This document shows positions 34,043 through 43,679 of a stretch of DNA of 64,000 bases, in pieces (positions within the stretch are counted from its first letter, which is position 1; the number at the start of each line of letters is the position of its first letter). The notes beneath the pieces are model-generated. The model did not search any database. It was not told where the DNA came from and was given only the letters and a program-made list of their open reading frames with translations. The translations under genes were made by a program, and so were the position numbers. The DNA is from Candidatus Poribacteria bacterium (GTDB lineage: Bacteria; Poribacteria; WGA-4E; PCPOR2b). The stretch spans positions 62,001 through 126,000 of the forward strand of contig JAJECO010000008.1 of NCBI GenBank assembly GCA_022822005.1, in the 5' to 3' direction.

Positions 34043-34714
34043 ATGCGATTTGTAATAGTTGGCCTAATCTGTTTGCCCCTGTTTATTATGGGATGCGCCT
34101 TTTTGGGTGATTTTAATGTAGACGGTGATTTCGATGTAGGCTTCGATGTTGATTCGGAGCGCCGGAATAGGGGATTCGGACTACATGTCGAGAGAAGTGT
34201 ATTGGAGGAATTGGATTGGACGTTTGAAGGCAAGGATATTTCAGTCATCTCCGCGGAAACCACCAACGGCACGATTACGTTTGAAGGCTCTGGCCGGAAT
34301 GAAGTGATTGTCCTCGCTTCCAAAAAGGTCCGTGTACGCGGCGTAGCGGGTGCAGAGGAATTCGCAAAAAAGGTTCATGTTTACGCCAAACAGCACGGAA
34401 AGGAAATAAAGATTTATAAAAAACATCCCAAACCGCCAAGAGGCATTGATGTCAGCATCTCCTATGAAATTCAATGTCCTGTTGGTGTTAGTGCGAACTT
34501 ACAAACAACTAATGGTTCAATAGATTTGAAGCTACCCAAGAATTTCTCCGGTCAACTTGACGCTAAGACTAGTAAGGGACAGGTGCGTTCCGATTTTCCC
34601 GTTCCCTTTACCGATAAATCAGAAAAGCAGCTCGCAGGCAAAATTGGCGACGGCGGGTCAGCAAAGGTCAAACTGCGAACCACAAATGGAAACATCAACT
34701 TGAAGAAGTGGTAG
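34043..34714 (+). CDS. Chimeric DUF4097 lipoprotein from a tandem duplication
   Basis: 223 residues from ATG 34043 (after GGAGAAG). The first ~20 residues (MRFVIVGLICLPLFIMGC) are the lipoprotein signal also found in the next gene, while everything from GDFNVDG on is a near copy of the DUF4097 half of the previous gene. The stops are exactly 711 bp apart (34003, 34714). The DUF4252 domain is missing. The result is a lipid-anchored version of the DUF4097 domain. Confidence 0.82.
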   Translation: MRFVIVGLICLPLFIMGCAFLGDFNVDGDFDVGFDVDSERRNRGFGLHVERSVLEELDWTFEGKDISVISAETTNGTITFEGSGRNEVIVLASKKVRVRGVAGAEEFAKKVHVYAKQHGKEIKIYKKHPKPPRGIDVSISYEIQCPVGVSANLQTTNGSIDLKLPKNFSGQLDAKTSKGQVRSDFPVPFTDKSEKQLAGKIGDGGSAKVKLRTTNGNINLKKW

Positions 34715-34778
34715 CGCCTGTATAAAGTTTTGCCGATCTCTCTTGCGTTGCAAAAGCTATGAAAATGGAAAAGAAAAG

Positions 34779-35411
34779 ATGCGATTTGTAATAGTTGGCC
34801 TAATCTGTTTGCCCCTGTTTATTATGGGATGCGCCTTTTTCAGTTCGTCGAGCGAATCAGAGCAGAATCCACAGCAGAATCACACACATAGGAGCAATAC
34901 CCATAACGCCACAGATGATGAAAATAGGAGGGCTGCGGATTTGCAGACGTCTGAATCGAGGGAAAATCCACGGCAGATGTCCCAGAACGTAGAAGATAGG
35001 AACGCCAAAGATGCTGAAAACCATGGCTGGAACGATGAAGCCCTGCAGCATCTAACTGCGTTTCAGTCGCTTCTCTCAACAGATATCGAAGCGGCACGCG
35101 CTACAATTGCCGAAATCGCCAAAATACGGTTCGGATCTCATCCCCTCGCCGGTGAATGGAGTGAACTCTTTTTCCGTTTGTGGCGTGATAGAAAAGGATC
35201 GATCCTGGATGTGAAACATTATTGGGCATTGGAGGTTCAACTATTGTCAGATCTGGATGCTACAACGTACGCCAGAGGAATACAAGAGGCTCAATTGGGT
35301 ATGAAACAGATCGATTTACTTATCAAAATGATTGAGAGCCAAGGCGGTGATCCCGAAACCACTAAAGCAGATTTCAATTTTGACTTTTCCTCATATCTGA
35401 AAGGAGAATAG
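34779..35411 (+). CDS. Lipoprotein, helical, unknown function
   Basis: 210 residues from ATG 34779. The signal MRFVIVGLICLPLFIMGC is identical to that of the gene at 34043. After a polar linker rich in Ser, Asn, Glu and His (SSSSESEQNPQQNHTHRSN), the C-terminal ~140 residues are helical (ALQHLTAFQSLLSTDIEAAR and LAGEWSELFFRLWRDRKG). No family recognised. It ends 1 base before the next ATG, in the same operon as the sigma factor. Confidence 0.7.
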   Translation: MRFVIVGLICLPLFIMGCAFFSSSSESEQNPQQNHTHRSNTHNATDDENRRAADLQTSESRENPRQMSQNVEDRNAKDAENHGWNDEALQHLTAFQSLLSTDIEAARATIAEIAKIRFGSHPLAGEWSELFFRLWRDRKGSILDVKHYWALEVQLLSDLDATTYARGIQEAQLGMKQIDLLIKMIESQGGDPETTKADFNFDFSSYLKGE

Positions 35412-35412
35412 T

Positions 35413-36111
35413 ATGAACACGCAATACACCTTCAAACTAATTGGTGGTGCACTTATCTTGTGGCTCTTAATTGGTGCTGGTTTTTTTGCCTACTTGCAGT
35501 GGGATTTGAAACGTTTTAAGGCATCGCTTGAGGAACTACCCGCATTAGCCATTTCCCCAGAGCCTGTTTCACCAAGAGATATAGCTTCAACTGAACGCTC
35601 CGGCCATGTAACACCTCCGATGACAGTGGCGGCTGAACGTTTGGAGTACCAATTGTCAGAACTCAACGGGGCCGACATGGAACCCGAAGAGCTATGGCTT
35701 GACGAGACCGACATGTGGGATTTTGATTGGGAAATTGACGAATTTTTTCCTTCAGAGGTTGAGTTATCAGACCACGTTTTAGACAAACCGGTCGAGGGAG
35801 TCGCCTATACATACCCTGAACACGATATTTCAAGCTTTTCCGGTTTATTAAAGTCGGCGTACGGTGATTCAGAAGATGTTGATGTCGTAGATGAAGTGCT
35901 CACGCGTTCAGAGGCTGGCACCGCGACACGCCATGATGCTATTTCCATAGCAGAGGCGTTGTTAAGAATCATACCTGAAGATCAATATGAAAATCGCCGG
36001 TCAGTTATGAAATTTCTCGAAGACGAATATGAACTCAGACGACATGAGGAAAGCACTCCCACGATTGTCACAAAAGTCGAATTCAAAACTGCCATTACAT
36101 CTAAAGAGTAA
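35413..36111 (+). CDS. Membrane-anchored acidic protein of unknown function
   Basis: 232 residues. One N-terminal membrane helix (LIGGALILWLLIGAGFFAYL), then a mostly acidic exported part with a cluster around DETDMWDFDWEIDEFFPSEV. AAGGAG stands before the start. Last gene of the ECF operon; no terminator is evident before the convergent hydroxylase gene, 113 bp away. No domain recognised. Confidence 0.65.
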   Translation: MNTQYTFKLIGGALILWLLIGAGFFAYLQWDLKRFKASLEELPALAISPEPVSPRDIASTERSGHVTPPMTVAAERLEYQLSELNGADMEPEELWLDETDMWDFDWEIDEFFPSEVELSDHVLDKPVEGVAYTYPEHDISSFSGLLKSAYGDSEDVDVVDEVLTRSEAGTATRHDAISIAEALLRIIPEDQYENRRSVMKFLEDEYELRRHEESTPTIVTKVEFKTAITSKE

Positions 36112-36224
36112 GGCAAAACAGGGGCAAACCTACTCCGTATCTGCATAGTAGTAGAAACTTCGCCTTAAGAAGGTCTTCCCTCACACCAGTATTCTGTTTT
36201 TCTTTACAAAAAAGCTACCAAGGC

Positions 36225-38576
36225 TTATGATCCAGACCCGTTACCAGACGCCTGCTTCTCCTTCCACGCCTTGACAACCTTCTCCGGCGTCAGCGGTTGA
36301 TCCCAGATACGCACCCCAATCGCGTCATAGATTGCGTTGCCGATTGCGGGCGATGTGGGCACCACGACGATTTCACCGGCACCTTTTGCCCCGTAGGGTC
36401 CGTGCTGGTGCGGGACTTCGACGATAATCGACTCCATATACTCGTTCAACGGCATCTCAACGATGGAGGGGATTTTGTAATCCATCAGGCTAGCGTTGGT
36501 CATCTCTCCGTTCGCGTCGAAGCACATGTCCTCGTGCAGTGCGATACCGATACCCATGCACCCGCCGCCGTAGTTTTGCATTTCGACCCCTTGCGGGTTC
36601 ATCGCCTTGCCGACATCAATCGCAGAGACAAATCTCCGAATGCGTACCTGCCCCGTTTCAACGTTGACCTCGACTTCAGCGGCTTGGGCACCGTGTCCCA
36701 TGTAAGCCATCGGTTCCTCGCCCTGCCCGGTATTTGGGTCGTGCGGACTGGCAGTGACTTCCCAAGTTGCCTTGCCGATAATTTCATCAACTGCCGGACG
36801 TTTACCCGCCAACATCTCAACCACGAACAGATCTTCAACCTCGATTGACTTAGAAGACCCTTTAACGGAGATGCGTCCACCGGAAACCTCTAAGTCGTCG
36901 GGGTCCGCCTCCAGCTTGGATGCGGCAAGTTCTCGAATCTGGCGTTTCGCATCGTCACACGCCATGCGGGTGGCATTGCCGGTGTGGAAGGTCTGGCGAC
37001 TGGAACCTGCGACGTGGTCGAAAGGTGTGATTGCTGTGTCTGGAGTGACCAGTTTGACCTGATCGATCTCAATACCGAACTCATCGGCAACGATCTGTGT
37101 GAGAATGGTATAGGCACCCTGCCCCAAATCAACAGCGCTGGTCCGTAGTTCGCAGGAAGCGTCCTCATGGACCTTTAGTTCCGTGCTGGAAGCGGTCGGT
37201 GCGAAGGAATACTTATTGCCCAGAGCGATCCCTTTGCCGCGATACCATGGGGATTCCAACGACTCAGAAGGAGTTTCCCACTCAATTGCATCAGCACATT
37301 TGGTGAGACATTCGTGGGCACTGAAGGCATGGGCGGGCATGGTGATAGCAGTGCGCTCGCCTTCGGTCAGCAGGTTATTTATACGCAGTTCAACGGCGTC
37401 AATGTCACACTTTCTCGCGATGATGTCCATCTGGGTTTCGACCGCCCAAGCGGACTCTGCACAGCCGTAGCCACGCAACGCACCGCCGGAGACACGGTTG
37501 GTATAGACACCGTAGGAGTCCACCCAGAGTGCGGCTAAACGATAGGAACCGGGATAGAGATGGGTGGAGAAAATTGGTTTGAGAATCCCTTCGCCGCTAT
37601 AACCACCGCCCCAGAGGATCGAAGTGACTTTACGACCGATGAGGATACCGTCCTTCGTCACAGCGTCCTTTATATCGAAGATGAACGGTGTCCGTGCAGC
37701 CGTGGCGGCGAGGTCTTCGGCGCGGGTCAAGATGATTTTGACGGGACGCCCCGCTTTGTGGGCAAGTGAAGCGGCGATAGCACCCTCTTTGACCGTCAAC
37801 TTACCACCAAAAGCGCCACCAACAAATGGAACAATAACGCGGACCTTGGAGGGTGACAGGTCAAGTGCTTTCGCTAAACCGTCGCGTGCGATGTAAGGAG
37901 ATTGCCCACCTGCCCAGAGTGTGAGTGATCCGTCGGAACTCCACTGCGCTACTGCGCCGTGCGGCTCCATACATGCGGTGTGAACATAACCGGTTGCATA
38001 GCGGTTTTCGATGATGTATCCACCCTCGTCCTCCGCTTTTTTGAATGCGTCGTCGATGTCGCCATGGCGGATGCGGTAGGCTTGCCATAGGTTGGGCGGA
38101 CGCTCGTCCATTTCGGCAATTTCAAGGAGCTTTTCGTATTCTTCGTATTCTTCGTGCAGCACCACGGGCGGATCTAATTTGATCGCTTCTTCCGGATCAA
38201 ATAGGGGAGCGAGTTCTTCGTATTCGACTTCAATCTGCTCACAGGCTGCCCGTGCAATTTCCGGGGTATCCGCAGCGACAGCAGCGACAGGTTCGCCGAC
38301 GAGACGCGTTTTGTCATGGGCGAGTAGATGCTCATCCAACGTTAGGACACCTAACCGCACGTCAGGCAGGTCGGCGGCGGTAATGACAGCGCGTACGCCG
38401 GGCATCTGCTCGGCTTTGCTGGTGTCAATCCCCAGAATTTTTGCATGTGCATACGGACTGCGCTTCAGCTTGGCGTGGATCATACGCGGCAGCACGATAT
38501 CGGTCGTAAATTCCGCAGTTCCCGTTACTTTCTCTATGCCGTCAATACGTTTAGTAGAAGTTCCAACAACAGCCAT
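36225..38576 (-). CDS. Molybdopterin-binding large subunit of a xanthine dehydrogenase-family hydroxylase
   Basis: 783 residues, the size of CoxL/XdhB-type large subunits. Domain 1 (GTAEFTTDIVLPRMIHAKL, RSPYAHAKI) and the Mo-cofactor domain (GGAFGGKLTVKEGAIAASLA, GALRGYGCAESAWAVETQMD, DLGQGAYTILTQIVADE, GAKGAGEIVVVPTSPAIGNA) are present; the Glu of GAKGAGE is the likely catalytic base. The active-site CSFR of CO dehydrogenase is absent, so the substrate is more likely a purine, N-heterocycle or aldehyde. It follows the FeS subunit by one base. Confidence 0.92.
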   Translation of the reverse strand: MAVVGTSTKRIDGIEKVTGTAEFTTDIVLPRMIHAKLKRSPYAHAKILGIDTSKAEQMPGVRAVITAADLPDVRLGVLTLDEHLLAHDKTRLVGEPVAAVAADTPEIARAACEQIEVEYEELAPLFDPEEAIKLDPPVVLHEEYEEYEKLLEIAEMDERPPNLWQAYRIRHGDIDDAFKKAEDEGGYIIENRYATGYVHTACMEPHGAVAQWSSDGSLTLWAGGQSPYIARDGLAKALDLSPSKVRVIVPFVGGAFGGKLTVKEGAIAASLAHKAGRPVKIILTRAEDLAATAARTPFIFDIKDAVTKDGILIGRKVTSILWGGGYSGEGILKPIFSTHLYPGSYRLAALWVDSYGVYTNRVSGGALRGYGCAESAWAVETQMDIIARKCDIDAVELRINNLLTEGERTAITMPAHAFSAHECLTKCADAIEWETPSESLESPWYRGKGIALGNKYSFAPTASSTELKVHEDASCELRTSAVDLGQGAYTILTQIVADEFGIEIDQVKLVTPDTAITPFDHVAGSSRQTFHTGNATRMACDDAKRQIRELAASKLEADPDDLEVSGGRISVKGSSKSIEVEDLFVVEMLAGKRPAVDEIIGKATWEVTASPHDPNTGQGEEPMAYMGHGAQAAEVEVNVETGQVRIRRFVSAIDVGKAMNPQGVEMQNYGGGCMGIGIALHEDMCFDANGEMTNASLMDYKIPSIVEMPLNEYMESIIVEVPHQHGPYGAKGAGEIVVVPTSPAIGNAIYDAIGVRIWDQPLTPEKVVKAWKEKQASGNGSGS

Positions 38577-38577
38577 G

Positions 38578-39048
38578 TTATCTATTCTCCTCCCCTGCGA
38601 CGCTCAATACCGCTTCCGTCGCGTGCGTGTAGACTCCACATCGGCAAAGATTCCCCACAAACGCAGAGCGGATGTCGTCTTCAGTCGGGTTCGGGTTTTC
38701 GTCCAGCAATTGCTTTGCGGTAAGCAGCATCCCCGGCGTACAATAACCGCATTGCACGGCACCGTGTTCAAGAAACGCAGCTTGCAATGGGTGCAGGTCA
38801 TCGGGTGATCCCATACCTTCTATAGTCAGGACCGATTTCCCATTCGCCTGCAGCCCAAGCATCAGACACGATTTGACCAGTTGTCCGTCAACCATTACCG
38901 TGCAGGTCCCGCACCGCCCATCTTCACAAGCACACTTCGTCCCCGTTAACCCAATCCCATCACGAATAGCCTCCATCAAGGTGTGGTAGGGTTCGACGAG
39001 GATGTCATAATTTTCGTCATTGACAGTCAATGATAATGGGTATTTCAT
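38578..39048 (-). CDS. [2Fe-2S] small subunit of the molybdenum hydroxylase
   Basis: 156 residues. Ferredoxin-type cluster CACEDGRCGTCTVMVDG in the N-terminal half and the second, helical cluster CGYCTPGMLLTAKQLL...NLCRCGVY in the C-terminal half. It passes electrons from the molybdenum centre to FAD. The stop is separated from the large-subunit ATG by one base. Confidence 0.95.
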   Translation of the reverse strand: MKYPLSLTVNDENYDILVEPYHTLMEAIRDGIGLTGTKCACEDGRCGTCTVMVDGQLVKSCLMLGLQANGKSVLTIEGMGSPDDLHPLQAAFLEHGAVQCGYCTPGMLLTAKQLLDENPNPTEDDIRSAFVGNLCRCGVYTHATEAVLSVAGEENR

Positions 39049-39338
39049 TAAAAAGCCTCCAAATAACCGTGGTAGATTTTAGAATTACTTATACATTCCC
39101 ACTACAGAGCCAACTCCCTAAATCCCGCCCCCGATTTTATCGGGATGTACCACTTGTCAGGGGGACTTGATGCTTAATCCCCTATATTCCTCTTACCAGT
39201 TTATTCTCCCGGTAAATCGTCTGATAAATCATGACTCCGTTCCCCCGATAAATCGGGACAGGCGAGAGCGGGCCCGAACTTGATATGCAACCCCCTAACC
39301 CCCCGGACCCCTTGTCAGGGGAGTTATCGGTAAATGTC
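39049..39338. repeat. Repeat-filled gap inside the hydroxylase operon
   Basis: 39066-39090 resembles a family-B MITE end (GGTAGATTTTAGAATTACTT). 39119-39175 is the CCCGCCCCCGATTTTATCGGG block with TTGTCAGGGGGACTTGATGC; nearly the same block is at 8443 and 52740. 39239-39325 repeats the palindrome CCCGATAAATCGGG and ends with a C-rich run. No gene is seen. Confidence 0.6.
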
Positions 39339-40211
39339 TTAGCTGGTAGCGCGTGTAATCGCTTCCTCCAATGCTTCTCTGGTCAACACACTAACAAGGT
39401 CTATTTTGTATTCGCTCGGCGCCATGGGATCGCCCGCTGGTGAGACATGGGCTGCAGCGAGTTCACCGGCTTCGGCAAGCGCCCCATTGTTTCCAACGAT
39501 GCTATTTCCCCTCAGTCGCGATTCCGCCTCCTGCGCGTGCACCGGGGCACCGGAACAGTTACCAACTACAATACGGACGTCCTCGCAGTTTCCTGTTCCA
39601 TCGAGGCTGACAAACGCGCCGACTCCGACGACAGGATAATCGCCTGCCCGCAGCGCGAACCGGCGATGTGCGGCTGCAGCGGATGCGAGATCGAACGATG
39701 GAATAACGACCTCGGTCAGTAACTCACCCGGTCCGGCAGCGGTAGCAAAGGCACCGGTGACGAAGTCACAGATAGGCACAGTCCGTTCACCGTTTGCGCT
39801 CGCCAATTTTACTGTGGCATGGAGTGCGCTCAAGGCAACGGTAATGTCACTCGCGGGATGCGCCTCGCAGATTGCTCCGCCGAGCGTTGCAAAGTTACGA
39901 ATCTGTTGGTCTGCGACACCCCTGACGACATCATCTAAGGCACGTAGCGTCGGATGTGTCTCACCTATGCCGTTCAAACGATTCAGCGTAACCTTTGCAC
40001 CAATTGTTACACCCTCGCTCGATGCATTTATGTCTTCTAATCCGGTGACATGCTGAATACTGATTAGATGGGACGGTTGACTTAATCCATTCCGCAGCAG
40101 TATCGCCATGCTCTGGCCGCCGGCAACAACCTTCGCACCATCTCCGTGCTCAACTAACAGTGTGCAAGCCTCTGACACGGAGGTCGGCTCAAGATAATGA
40201 CAATCAATCAT
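39339..40211 (-). CDS. FAD-binding medium subunit of the molybdenum hydroxylase
   Basis: 290 residues, like CoxM/XdhC-type flavin subunits. FAD motifs: VVAGGQSMAILLRNGLSQP (about 31-49) and NFATLGGAICEAHPASDI (about 105-122). The C-terminal CO_deh_flav_C domain follows. GGAGG precedes the start. It is the first of three subunit genes, separated from the FeS subunit by 290 bp of repeats rather than the few bases usual in these operons. Confidence 0.92.
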   Translation of the reverse strand: MIDCHYLEPTSVSEACTLLVEHGDGAKVVAGGQSMAILLRNGLSQPSHLISIQHVTGLEDINASSEGVTIGAKVTLNRLNGIGETHPTLRALDDVVRGVADQQIRNFATLGGAICEAHPASDITVALSALHATVKLASANGERTVPICDFVTGAFATAAGPGELLTEVVIPSFDLASAAAAHRRFALRAGDYPVVGVGAFVSLDGTGNCEDVRIVVGNCSGAPVHAQEAESRLRGNSIVGNNGALAEAGELAAAHVSPAGDPMAPSEYKIDLVSVLTREALEEAITRATS

Positions 40212-40393
40212 GTATTTCCTCCCTCATTTAGACGTGTTATGAGATTTTTTGAGAGAACCCTCACGGTTTTGGGTTTCCCATTATAAAGAGATTGTATTTT
40301 TTCAAATTTCTCAAGATTATAACATAGTTACGCCGAAAAGAGAAACCCAAAAATCAGCGGTGCGCTTTCGTCCCCCAAGCATCTCCAATTCTG

Positions 40394-40422
40394 TTGACTC
40401 GACTGCTTGGCTCTGCTATAAT
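40394..40422 (+). promoter_or_regulatory. Sigma-70-like promoter of the PQQ dehydrogenase gene
   Basis: TTGACT (40394-40399), 17-nt spacer, perfect TATAAT (40417-40422). The leader is about 62 nt and ends with AAGGAGGT before the GTG start. Confidence 0.85.
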
Positions 40423-40490
40423 GGCGGAGGCTTGGTTTACATGGATACCAGCATTCCTACATCAGCTATTGACATAAAGGAGGTCAACCG

Positions 40491-42464
40491 GTGACCCGAA
40501 CATACTCTTCGCTATTTCTCTATTTTGTCTCGGTCTTATGTGCAAGCGGTCTGACTGTTCTCCCGGCAGATGCCGGTGAGGTTGGAGAATGGCGGGCATA
40601 CGGCTCGGACAAAGCCAGCACCAAATACATCCCACTCAATCAGATTGACAGAGACAATGTCAAGGATCTTCGGGTTGCATGGCGTTGGGACTCGCCTGAC
40701 AATGCGCTCGTCGAAGCCAATCCCGATCTATGGACGATGGTGAACGAAGCTACACCGCTCATGATTGGGGGCGTCATATATACCAGTACGTCGCTCAATC
40801 TGGTAGCCGCCATCAACGCTGTCACGGGAGAAACCATCTGGGTGTATGATCCCAAGACCTATGAAGACGGCACGCCTGCCAACACAGGTTTCGTGCATCG
40901 CGGTGTCTCTTATTGGGAGAACGGCGATGATAAACGTGTTCTACTCGGTACAGGCGATGGGTATCTGATCGCGCTTGACGCCGGAACAGGGAAGCCGATA
41001 GAAGAGTTTGGCGAGGCGGGTCGCGTCGATCTGACGAAAGGCTTGCGCCGTCCAGTGAATCGTCGGCTGTACGCTGTTTTCTCGCCGCCGATTGTCTGTA
41101 GCGATGTGGTTGTCGTTGGCTCTACGGTTCTGGACTCCTTTGCGGTTAACAAGCCGCCCCAAAAGTTGATGCCGCCGGGAGATGTCAGGGGGTTTGATGT
41201 ACGGACTGGCGAGCAACGCTGGATTTTCCATACCATCCCGCAAGAGGGAGAGTTTGGAAACGAGACGTGGAAGGAGGATTCTTGGAGGACGACCGGCAAC
41301 ACAAATGTCTGGACGATGATGAGCGCGGATGAGGAATTGGGTTATGTCTATCTGCCCGTCAGTACGCCAACTAACGACTATTACGGCGGACATCGGCTCG
41401 GAGATAACCTCTTTGCCGATAGCCTCGTATGCCTCAACGCAGAGACCGGGGAACGGGTCTGGCATTTTCAGATTTTGCATCACGGGCTCTGGGATTATGA
41501 TCCGCCTGCCGCGCCTAATCTGATCGACATCACGGTTGATGGAAAGGAGATCAAGGCGGTCGCCCAAGTGACGAAACAGGCGTTCTGTTTCGTATTTGAT
41601 CGCGTTACTGGAGCACCTGTCTGGCCGATTGAAGAACGTCCTGTACCGCAGTCAACTGTGCCGGGAGAATCCTCATCGGCTACACAACCTTTCCCGACCA
41701 AGCCAGCACCTTTTGATCGCCAAGGTGTGACCCACGATGATTTGATTGATTTCACGCCGGGGTTGCGCGAGCAAGCGCTCAGTATTCTTGAGGATTACGA
41801 TTACGGGACACTCTATACACCCCCAACCGAAAAAGGAACGATCGCCATGCCCGGCATCCTCGGCGGTGCCAGTTGGGCGGGGGCTGCTGTTGACCCAAGC
41901 AGAGGGATTATCTACATTCCGTCGGTCACCTACCCTGCCACCATCACGATCAAAAAAGCGAAAAATCCAGAGGCGGATTACCTCCATACCGGCTCCCTCG
42001 CGTTTGGGCCGAATGGACCGCGAGGTCTCTCTTTATTCAAGCCGCCTTATGGACGCATCACTGCCATTGATCTGAATACAGGTGAACATAAGTGGATGCA
42101 GCCGGTCGGAGATGGACCGAGGGATCATCCTACCTTGCGGCATCTTGACCTGCCTCCTTTGGGTTGGGCACAGCGCAATTTTCCGCTACTGACTCAATCG
42201 TTGCTTTTTGCGGCGACGCAGGCATCGTGGGACGGGACCGGCAACTCGCCCCGTGGTAACGCAATTGAAGTATCCTTCACGGACCAAAATCCGTTTCTGT
42301 GGGCGTTTGATCCTGATAACGGGCAGTTGATTTCCAGAACAGAGCTTCCCAGTAATGCGCACGGTGCGCCGATAAGCTACATGGCTGATGGCAAGCAGTT
42401 TATCGTGATCCCGATAGGTGGGGCGAATCGTGCTGCTGAACTCATCGCGTTGAGTTTGCCGTGA
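40491..42464 (+). CDS. PQQ-dependent dehydrogenase, glucose dehydrogenase type
   Basis: 657 residues from GTG 40491, with AAGGAGGTCAACCG just upstream. A signal peptide (about 1-28, LTVLPADAG) leads into an eight-bladed quinoprotein propeller: WRAYGSDKASTKYIPLNQI, LVAAINAVTGETIWVYDP, RGFDVRTGEQRWIFHTIPQ, GLWDYDPPAAPNLIDI, and a late ITAIDLNTGEHKWMQPVGDG. These match the periplasmic catalytic part of membrane glucose dehydrogenase, but the N-terminal membrane helices and any cytochrome domain are missing, so it is probably soluble periplasmic. Substrate and electron acceptor are not known. Confidence 0.87.
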   Translation: MTRTYSSLFLYFVSVLCASGLTVLPADAGEVGEWRAYGSDKASTKYIPLNQIDRDNVKDLRVAWRWDSPDNALVEANPDLWTMVNEATPLMIGGVIYTSTSLNLVAAINAVTGETIWVYDPKTYEDGTPANTGFVHRGVSYWENGDDKRVLLGTGDGYLIALDAGTGKPIEEFGEAGRVDLTKGLRRPVNRRLYAVFSPPIVCSDVVVVGSTVLDSFAVNKPPQKLMPPGDVRGFDVRTGEQRWIFHTIPQEGEFGNETWKEDSWRTTGNTNVWTMMSADEELGYVYLPVSTPTNDYYGGHRLGDNLFADSLVCLNAETGERVWHFQILHHGLWDYDPPAAPNLIDITVDGKEIKAVAQVTKQAFCFVFDRVTGAPVWPIEERPVPQSTVPGESSSATQPFPTKPAPFDRQGVTHDDLIDFTPGLREQALSILEDYDYGTLYTPPTEKGTIAMPGILGGASWAGAAVDPSRGIIYIPSVTYPATITIKKAKNPEADYLHTGSLAFGPNGPRGLSLFKPPYGRITAIDLNTGEHKWMQPVGDGPRDHPTLRHLDLPPLGWAQRNFPLLTQSLLFAATQASWDGTGNSPRGNAIEVSFTDQNPFLWAFDPDNGQLISRTELPSNAHGAPISYMADGKQFIVIPIGGANRAAELIALSLP

Positions 42465-42829
42465 GGATGGGGATTTATAGACTGGACGGATTTGTTCCCT
42501 CGCCGTGTGCCCTCCATTGAAAATTCACACCCATAACCCATGAAACATTAAGACAGAGCACCTATCGTCTCGCTGGGTTTTGGGTTCTGGTGATTTGTTC
42601 CCGCCGTACACATTGCGCTCCTCTGGAGCGCGGAGATTGGAGCTGCTGCCATTCTATAGACATATCGCTCCTCTGGAGCGAAAGACAGGTAACTTGCACC
42701 ACAACAGAAAATAGATTGGATTTTGAATATCGAGGAACCTGAGTTATACAGAACACCTCAACTTTGGAGAAGCAAAAACTTGGATTAATAGAAAAATTAT
42801 CGACACTTTATAATCAAGGAGACGAAATT
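42465..42829. repeat. Intergenic region with CTCC/GGAG hairpins
   Basis: GCGCTCCTCTGGAGCGC (about 42615-42631) and ATCGCTCCTCTGGAGCGAAA (about 42664-42683) repeat the pair at 16907-16958, including the linking TCTATAGACAT. From 42684 to 42829 there is only a TTTATAAT and the ribosome site of the next gene. No gene is seen. Confidence 0.6.
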
Positions 42830-43663
42830 ATGGGAAGTTTATCAGATCAGGTCGCAATTGTCACAGGCGGTGCTCAAGGCATTGGCGGTGCAACTTCGAG
42901 ACGGCTCGCTGAATCGGGTGCGAAAGTCCTCATCGCTGATATGGACGCTGAGACAGCTGAAGCCAACGCTGAGCGGATTCGCAACGCTGGCGGTGTCGCG
43001 GAAGTCATTGAGACCAATGTCTCTCGTAGGGACGATATTGAGGGAATGGTCAGGAGAGCGGTTGGGTTATGGGGCCATCTCAACATCCTCGTCAACAACG
43101 CTTTCAACACCACAGAACCGGATGGCAGCGCGGTGGATTTGTCGGAGGAGGCTTGGGATTATGCAATGAACGTGTTAGTCAAGTCCATGTTCCTGGGTGC
43201 GAAATTCGCCGTGCCAGAGATCGAGAAATCGGGCAAAGGCAGTATCATCAATATCTCATCCGTCCACGGTCTCCTGATGGCTCCGAAGAAACTGGTATAC
43301 GAAGCGGGCAAGTCCTCGGTCATCGGTGTTACCCGTCAGATGGCGATTGACTTTGGTCCGATGGGTATCCGAGTGAACGCAATCTGCCCCGGTCATATCG
43401 TAACCGAACGCATTGAGGAACATTGGAAACAGAACCCCTCGCTGCTGCGTTTCTTTGAGGCGCAATATCCGGTTCGTCGCGTTGGCCGCCCGATCGACAT
43501 CGCTAACGCCATCAACTTCCTCTGCTCGGACGAGGCATCCTTTATCACAGGACACGCACTGGCGGTGGATGGCGGATTAACGATTCAACTTCAGGAAGAC
43601 TTCGGCGTGAATCAGGCGCGATTTTTCAAAGAGCATCCGGATACCGACGTATCCTCTTATTAA
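42830..43663 (+). CDS. Short-chain dehydrogenase/reductase
   Basis: 277 residues from ATG 42830 (after AAGGAGA, 7 nt); the open frame starts at 42764. Cofactor motif TGGAQGIGG (residues 13-21), D37 in IADMD suggesting NAD preference, VNNAF in place of NNAG, catalytic S and Y-x3-K in SSVHGLLMAPKKLVYEAGKS, and the FITGHALAVDGG end. It acts on an unknown alcohol or ketone. Confidence 0.9.
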   Translation: MGSLSDQVAIVTGGAQGIGGATSRRLAESGAKVLIADMDAETAEANAERIRNAGGVAEVIETNVSRRDDIEGMVRRAVGLWGHLNILVNNAFNTTEPDGSAVDLSEEAWDYAMNVLVKSMFLGAKFAVPEIEKSGKGSIINISSVHGLLMAPKKLVYEAGKSSVIGVTRQMAIDFGPMGIRVNAICPGHIVTERIEEHWKQNPSLLRFFEAQYPVRRVGRPIDIANAINFLCSDEASFITGHALAVDGGLTIQLQEDFGVNQARFFKEHPDTDVSSY

Positions 43664-43679
43664 CATCAGCGTCCGTACC

